DNA of 64,000 bases from Arbacia lixula (lineage: Eukaryota > Echinodermata > Echinoidea > Arbacioida > Arbaciidae): assembly GCA_963669155.1 (NCBI GenBank), contig OZ022583.1, positions 11,659,116 through 11,723,115 of the forward strand, read 5' to 3'. The position numbers were made by a program, and so were the translations under genes. The notes under the pieces were generated by a model, which was not told the origin of the DNA, made no database searches, and was given only the letters and a program-made list of their open reading frames with translations. Shown here piece after piece: positions 49,701 to 55,700 of the stretch (position 1 is its first letter; every line of letters begins with the position of its first letter).

Positions 49701-52700
49701 ATCCCGTAATGTACCGTGCAGCCAGATCGGATATTGTTTGCAGGTATGTCCGCTTCCTTTAAAAAACGAAACAAAACTGGAAATACCAGAACGGGATCGC
49801 AAGAAAAAAAACATACTGCTTATACGCCGGTCAGTACGGTATGCATGCTTTTCAAGTTTTTATCTTAGTTTGAAATAGAACCCCATGGAAAACCACCTGT
49901 AGGTGAATGGTACCCTAATATCAAGATGATTTGAAATCCTGAATTAACCCTTACATTACCGGCAATAAAAACCTCATTGGCCTACTACATGCCCTCATGC
50001 CAATGATAATGAGAGAGTTGATAGATAAATTGATTTGTTTGTGTGTGTGTTCCCCCAGGCAAGCTGCAGACGCTGGATGTGTTGCTTAGGAAGCTGAAGT
50101 CCGAAAGCTCGCGGGTGCTGATCTTCACCCAGATGACCCGCATGCTGGACGTCCTGGAGAGGTTCCTCAACTACCATGGACACATCTACCTCAGGCTGGA
50201 CGGCACCACCAAGGTCGAGCAGAGACAGGTTAGTGTTAGGCTCAAAGAGAGAGAGAGAGAGAGAAGGAGGAGGAGGAGGAGGAGGAAATAGAAAAAGCAA
50301 AATCGAAAGAGAAGCAGACAGAGCAAGTCAATTTGAGAAACCAAGATGAAGATGGAGACAACAAGACTGAGCATGACACGGAAAGTGAGACAATGGGAGT
50401 TTACCTCAAATAAATTTATGATAGGATGTTGAATGGTATTGAACACTAGGTTCACAACACATTGAAAAATAAAAGTATTTTATTAATTTATTTAGATGTA
50501 ACAAGTACAACATCACAGGCTGACAGGGTCAGCTTACAATAGCGCATAGATACAAATTAGCCACCCTGAAGAAATCTATGTAAACATGTTGGTCATGATG
50601 ATATCCTAACGATTTCAGACTAGAGTCTCTGAGATTACCTTTGATGAGCAACCGTTACTTCTATATCTGAACCAGCAAGTGTAGTTTTCTATTACTAAAA
50701 TTGTACGCAGCTAAAAGTGTTTGCCTATGGATATGTCTTGCTAAGGAAGATTTGCTTTTGTGTTGTTCATACTTCGGATAATCAACTTTAGTGAGAGTCC
50801 TGGACAGAACCCATCTGTAAAGGGCATATACTGTACTGGGAAGGCAAAAAAAACCTTCAAAATGTTATTGTTAGCAATCTTCTTGCCAATGGTCTTAAAT
50901 TCATGTATTGTCCATTTTAGAAGCTTGCTGAAAGTTATTTGCCCTCAAATGATCCACATATGGAGTAATTAATGATTAATGATTGAATCCTCAAAATGTT
51001 CGGGCCAAACATTTTGAGGATTTGTGATGTAATCACTCATTACTCCAAATGTAGATCATTTGAGGGCAAATAACTTTCAGCAAGCTTCTAAAATAGACAA
51101 TACATGAATTTAAGACCATTGGCAAGAAGATTGCAAACAATTACACTTTGAAGGCTTTTTTGCCTTCGCAGTACAGTATATGCCCTGTAATGTCAATGCC
51201 ATTTTCCCCCTGCAGATCCTGATGGAGCGTTTCAACAAGGACTCCCGCATCTTCTGCTTCATCCTCTCCACCCGCAGCGGTGGCATGGGGGTCAACCTGA
51301 CCGGAGCCAACGCTGTGGTCTTCTACGACAGCGACTGGAACCCCACCATGGACGCGCAGGCGCAGGACCGGTGCCATCGCATCGGCCAGACCAGAGACGT
51401 CCATATATACAGGTTACTTGCTCTCCTTGCTCTGTCTTCTTCAATGGAGTATCAAAGTGGTGTTGTCGTGTGCATTGTTGGGCTGGTTTCTGGTTCGAAA
51501 TAACATTGCTCAATGAAGAGTTTCACTAATCCGATATTGTCGAGTGGGCTAGTGTCTGGCCGTCCTAATGAGTGTCTCCGCAATGATCACTGTAGAATCA
51601 GTTGTCTTGATAACATGCTCATATGACGTCACACTTCAGTACGCAATGTGGCTGGGTGATTTCATCAATAATGTGTGCTACACAAATATTCAAAAGCTCT
51701 AAAAACTATGGATGCCACTTTGACATTTGTTGATATCTCTTTGCATGTTTAAAAGTATTTAGGATACCAAAATCACATTTCTTGGCCTTGTACACTGTTC
51801 ACCACTAATGTTTGTTTATGTACATGAATAGAAATTTGATAAGCTATCCTCAGGTGTGCAAGAGCGTGTGCATAAATCTATAATAGTCTGCTGGTCATGA
51901 TGATATCCTAACGCTTTCAGACTAGAGTCTCTGAGATAACCGTTGATGAGTAACCGTTACTTCTATATCTGAACCAGCAAGTGTAGTTTTTTTTTTTTAC
52001 ATACAGAATATAAATATGAATTAAACATTGTTTACAATGCTGAATTCATGATTCTTCAATATACGTTATCTAGTTTTGTAGGTAGATAGCAAGCCTAATA
52101 TATTTCTATTTATTTTTGGCACAGGTTGATTAGTGAGATGTCGATAGAAGAGAACATTCTCAAGAAGTCCAACCAGAAGAGGCTGCTGATTGATGTGTCC
52201 ATTGAAGGAGGAAACTTCACCACAGCTTTCTTCAAGAAGGTATTGTAAAACTAACAAAATTCGGATATAGCAACAAGTTCATGATTATGCAGCCAGTGGA
52301 GCTGCTGATCAACTTCCTAGCATGACTGCAATCAATAAGCCAGTTCGTAATTGCAATCTGCGCATGAGCAGATTATTGCAAGTAGAAAATGACCTCAGGT
52401 CAATGGAACTACTCATAGAGTTAAATAGAAATTCATTAGATAGTCTACATCAACTGCATTTCAACTTATGCAGATATGGCAACAGCTATTCAGCGCTAAG
52501 AAGGTAGTGAAAGAGCATTCCATGTGCACCTGCTTCTATTGTTGTTCTGGGCATACTGTAAAATGTTTCAGGGCTCTACAAAATTTATTTTTATCACTTG
52601 CCCTGTCGGGCCCGGACGGTCAAGTGTCTTTGAGAAATGATTTCCCGAGCGTCATTTTCACTTGCCCTGGGCAATCGAGCAAGCAGGTTTGTCGAGCCCT

Positions 52701-55700
52701 GTGTCTTTACATCCATCATCCAACCCAGCTTCCTGAAAAACTTTCAGTCAGCAGTCTAGTAATATTTACTCAGTGGATTGTCCGTCCATGGTGTAATTAC
52801 GAACTGGTCTATTACAGTCAGCTCTGTGTGTTTGTACAGTGATTGACTGCATGAATTGCAAGTTGGAAGGGGATCTTGGGGTCCGCTCTGTAGACACAAT
52901 TGATTTATTGTTGGTTGAGAACCTGAATGGTGTTGCAGATGATCTTGTTGAGAACCAAAAAGTTCTGCTAGTACCTCAGACTTTGTACAGCATTTGCATC
53001 CATGTGATTCTCAACAGTGAAGCTATAACACTGTTCTGGCTCTCATCTGGTAACATAACTCCCCCCCCTCCCCCCTAATTGCTTTGTAACATATATCTCA
53101 CATACCATTTTTATATGTTGATGTGCATATGAAATTTATTCTTAAATGTAATAATTAGAAGAAAGAAAAAAAACTAAGAAAAAAAAAAAGTCATTTGTAT
53201 ACGTTACAAACAGTGCTAGCGTAGCGTTTATTTGTGGGAACCCAGCTCAACTGCATGCCATTTACTCTGTACTTTTGTCATGTTTTTGGTTGCAGCACAC
53301 CATCAAAGAGTTGTTCAATGTGTCCAAGGATGCTACGCAGATTGCAGACATGGTTGAAGCTCCAAAGGTTGTGAAACCAGTGACAGCACCTACGACTGTT
53401 CCAGAAGGAGAGGCAGAGGCAGAGACAGACAAGGAAAAGGACAAGAAATTGTCACAAACAGACCTGGAAAAGGTGAGTACAAACTAATTTAAGTTCAGGT
53501 AGCTCTGCCTGATGTCCTGATGGAAGTTCTGCTGGAGTAAGAAACGTCCATGCATAAAACCTAGAAGCAATTTTACAGTGCGTATAGTTCGGTGATTTGT
53601 GATTGAATTTTATCCTATAAATTATCATCTCTTTCCTCAATCTTATTTTTGACAGTTAAGTCATGACATACACAATGTTTCATATAAGAAAATAAATTTG
53701 TAACTTTCTTTCTTTCTTCCTACATCCCTTCCTGTTCCTGTTTGTATCCTTTTATTCCCATTTTCTTTTCTTTCCTGTTTCCATACATATATCTTTTCTT
53801 TTATTAATCTTTCATCTCATCCGTCTTATTTATCTCCATCGTATTCCTTTTCTTCCCATGCCTCTTTGATTCTCAACCCTTCCTCTTCCTTTCCCTCCTC
53901 ATTCTCTCACTCTTACCCACTCTGGCTTTATATTCATCCTTCCTTCTTTCTCTCATCCTTCATTGCCCCTTCCTTTTCTCTTCCCCCGTCCCTCTCTCCA
54001 TCCAGGCCCTTGCTCGAGCCGAGGATGAGACGGATGTGAAGGCTGCCTCCAGGGCCCACGCTGAGCAGGACGCTGAGCTGGCTGAGTTTGATGAGAGCAT
54101 CCCCTACGAGGGCGAGGAAGGCAAGGGCAAGGAGGACGCATCGAAAGTGGAGGTTGAACTGGCTCAGCTTCACGAACAGGTAGAAACAGATGTAGTGATA
54201 ATACAGTCAAACTTGTCAAGTAAGACCATCCCAAAGTCTTTCTAAGACTTGTGCAATTTTATGCGAACTTCTATGAATGGACTCGAGTGGAGAGGTCTGT
54301 GCGGAAAAGTGGTTTATGTAGACTGGCCTGTGAAGAACAAATGTGGAAAGCAAATGGCAAACCTGCTATGAAGGAACTCATGTTGAGGGGTCTCTACAGA
54401 AAAGTGGTATTTATAGACTGGTCTTTGTGGAACAAATGTAGCGATAAAGCATAATGCAAACCTGTCCAGATAAACAGGCAGTGCCTTTATAGACTGGTGC
54501 AATTACATGTAAAAATGCTATGAAAGGGACTAGAGTTGAGGGGTCTCTACAGAAAATTGTTCTTTACAGACTGGTCTTTGTAGATACTTCTGACTGTACT
54601 CTTGCATTGTTATATGAAGTACATGTATTGATATTTAACTGGACAACTGGATGAAACAACACCCAAGTTTGGGCAGGAACAGTGTGGCATTTTGTCACAA
54701 GTGACCCTGACTCATAGAATCACATTCTGATGTTCTGAAATTGATATTCCTAACTCTTTTTCCAGAATTGATTTGCTGTGCTAACGGGTTGTTAAGAAAA
54801 TATAATTTTATGAATTTTCAGTGCTGAAATAGGTCAAAAGTGTTGAACCCAAATTTTGTTAACCATTCTATGATTGTTAGTACCGCTGTTATATTGAAAG
54901 AATTGTACAAGAGGAGTGTTGCTCAATACAATATTCTGAACAAATCTGTTTGCAGCTGACACCCATCGAGCGATACGCTGTGCTGTATATGGAGGACACT
55001 TTGGAACCAATCACAGCAGAACAGCTCAAAGAGGCTGAGGTAAGTAAGAGCTAGGATGTATCAATTACATGGAGTACCATCGTTTATTTTCTGCACATTC
55101 ATTGTTCTGTCCTGAAGTCACAGAGAAAGCTTTACACAGATTGTCTCTTTGATCACATGTTCATTGCACCGGATTGCTAGATAATTCTAGTGAGGATTAC
55201 ACAAAAAAAGGATGTGTAAAAAAAATTAGGTGAAGGTACACTTTATACTAGATGCATGTACAGGAATATGATGTAAAACTTACAATGCACTCTAGGTCTT
55301 TTTATCAAGAAATATTGTTCCAAGCAGTCATGATGGTTTAACATATGATTTTGTGTTGCAGTTGAGAAGTATCAGTTTTATGCTTTTCCTATCATCGTAA
55401 TGAAGCTTATTTAATGTTGTGATGGTTGTGGTCTTATTCTATTTCTTGTGCATTGAGGGATGGTTGAACACGTTTTACAAGTACTCTCCTTATGTGTGTG
55501 ATCTCCAAACAGGAGCAGGTGGAAGCCGCTAAGAGGGACTGGGAGCTGAGTCGACTCCAAGCCATGAAGGAGCAGGAGGAGCGACAGGCCGAGTTTGAGG
55601 AGGACGAGGTCATCTACACCTACTCTCGGGATGACTCAGAAAACCAGGTGCATAAGAGTTCCAAGAACTTGAAGCGTAGGGGCAGGCCTAAGGGGAGTAG

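Noticed and set aside
50186..50455. Low-complexity frames after SRCAP exon 28
   Set aside because: They come from a GAGA/GGAGGA simple repeat in the intron directly after the donor.
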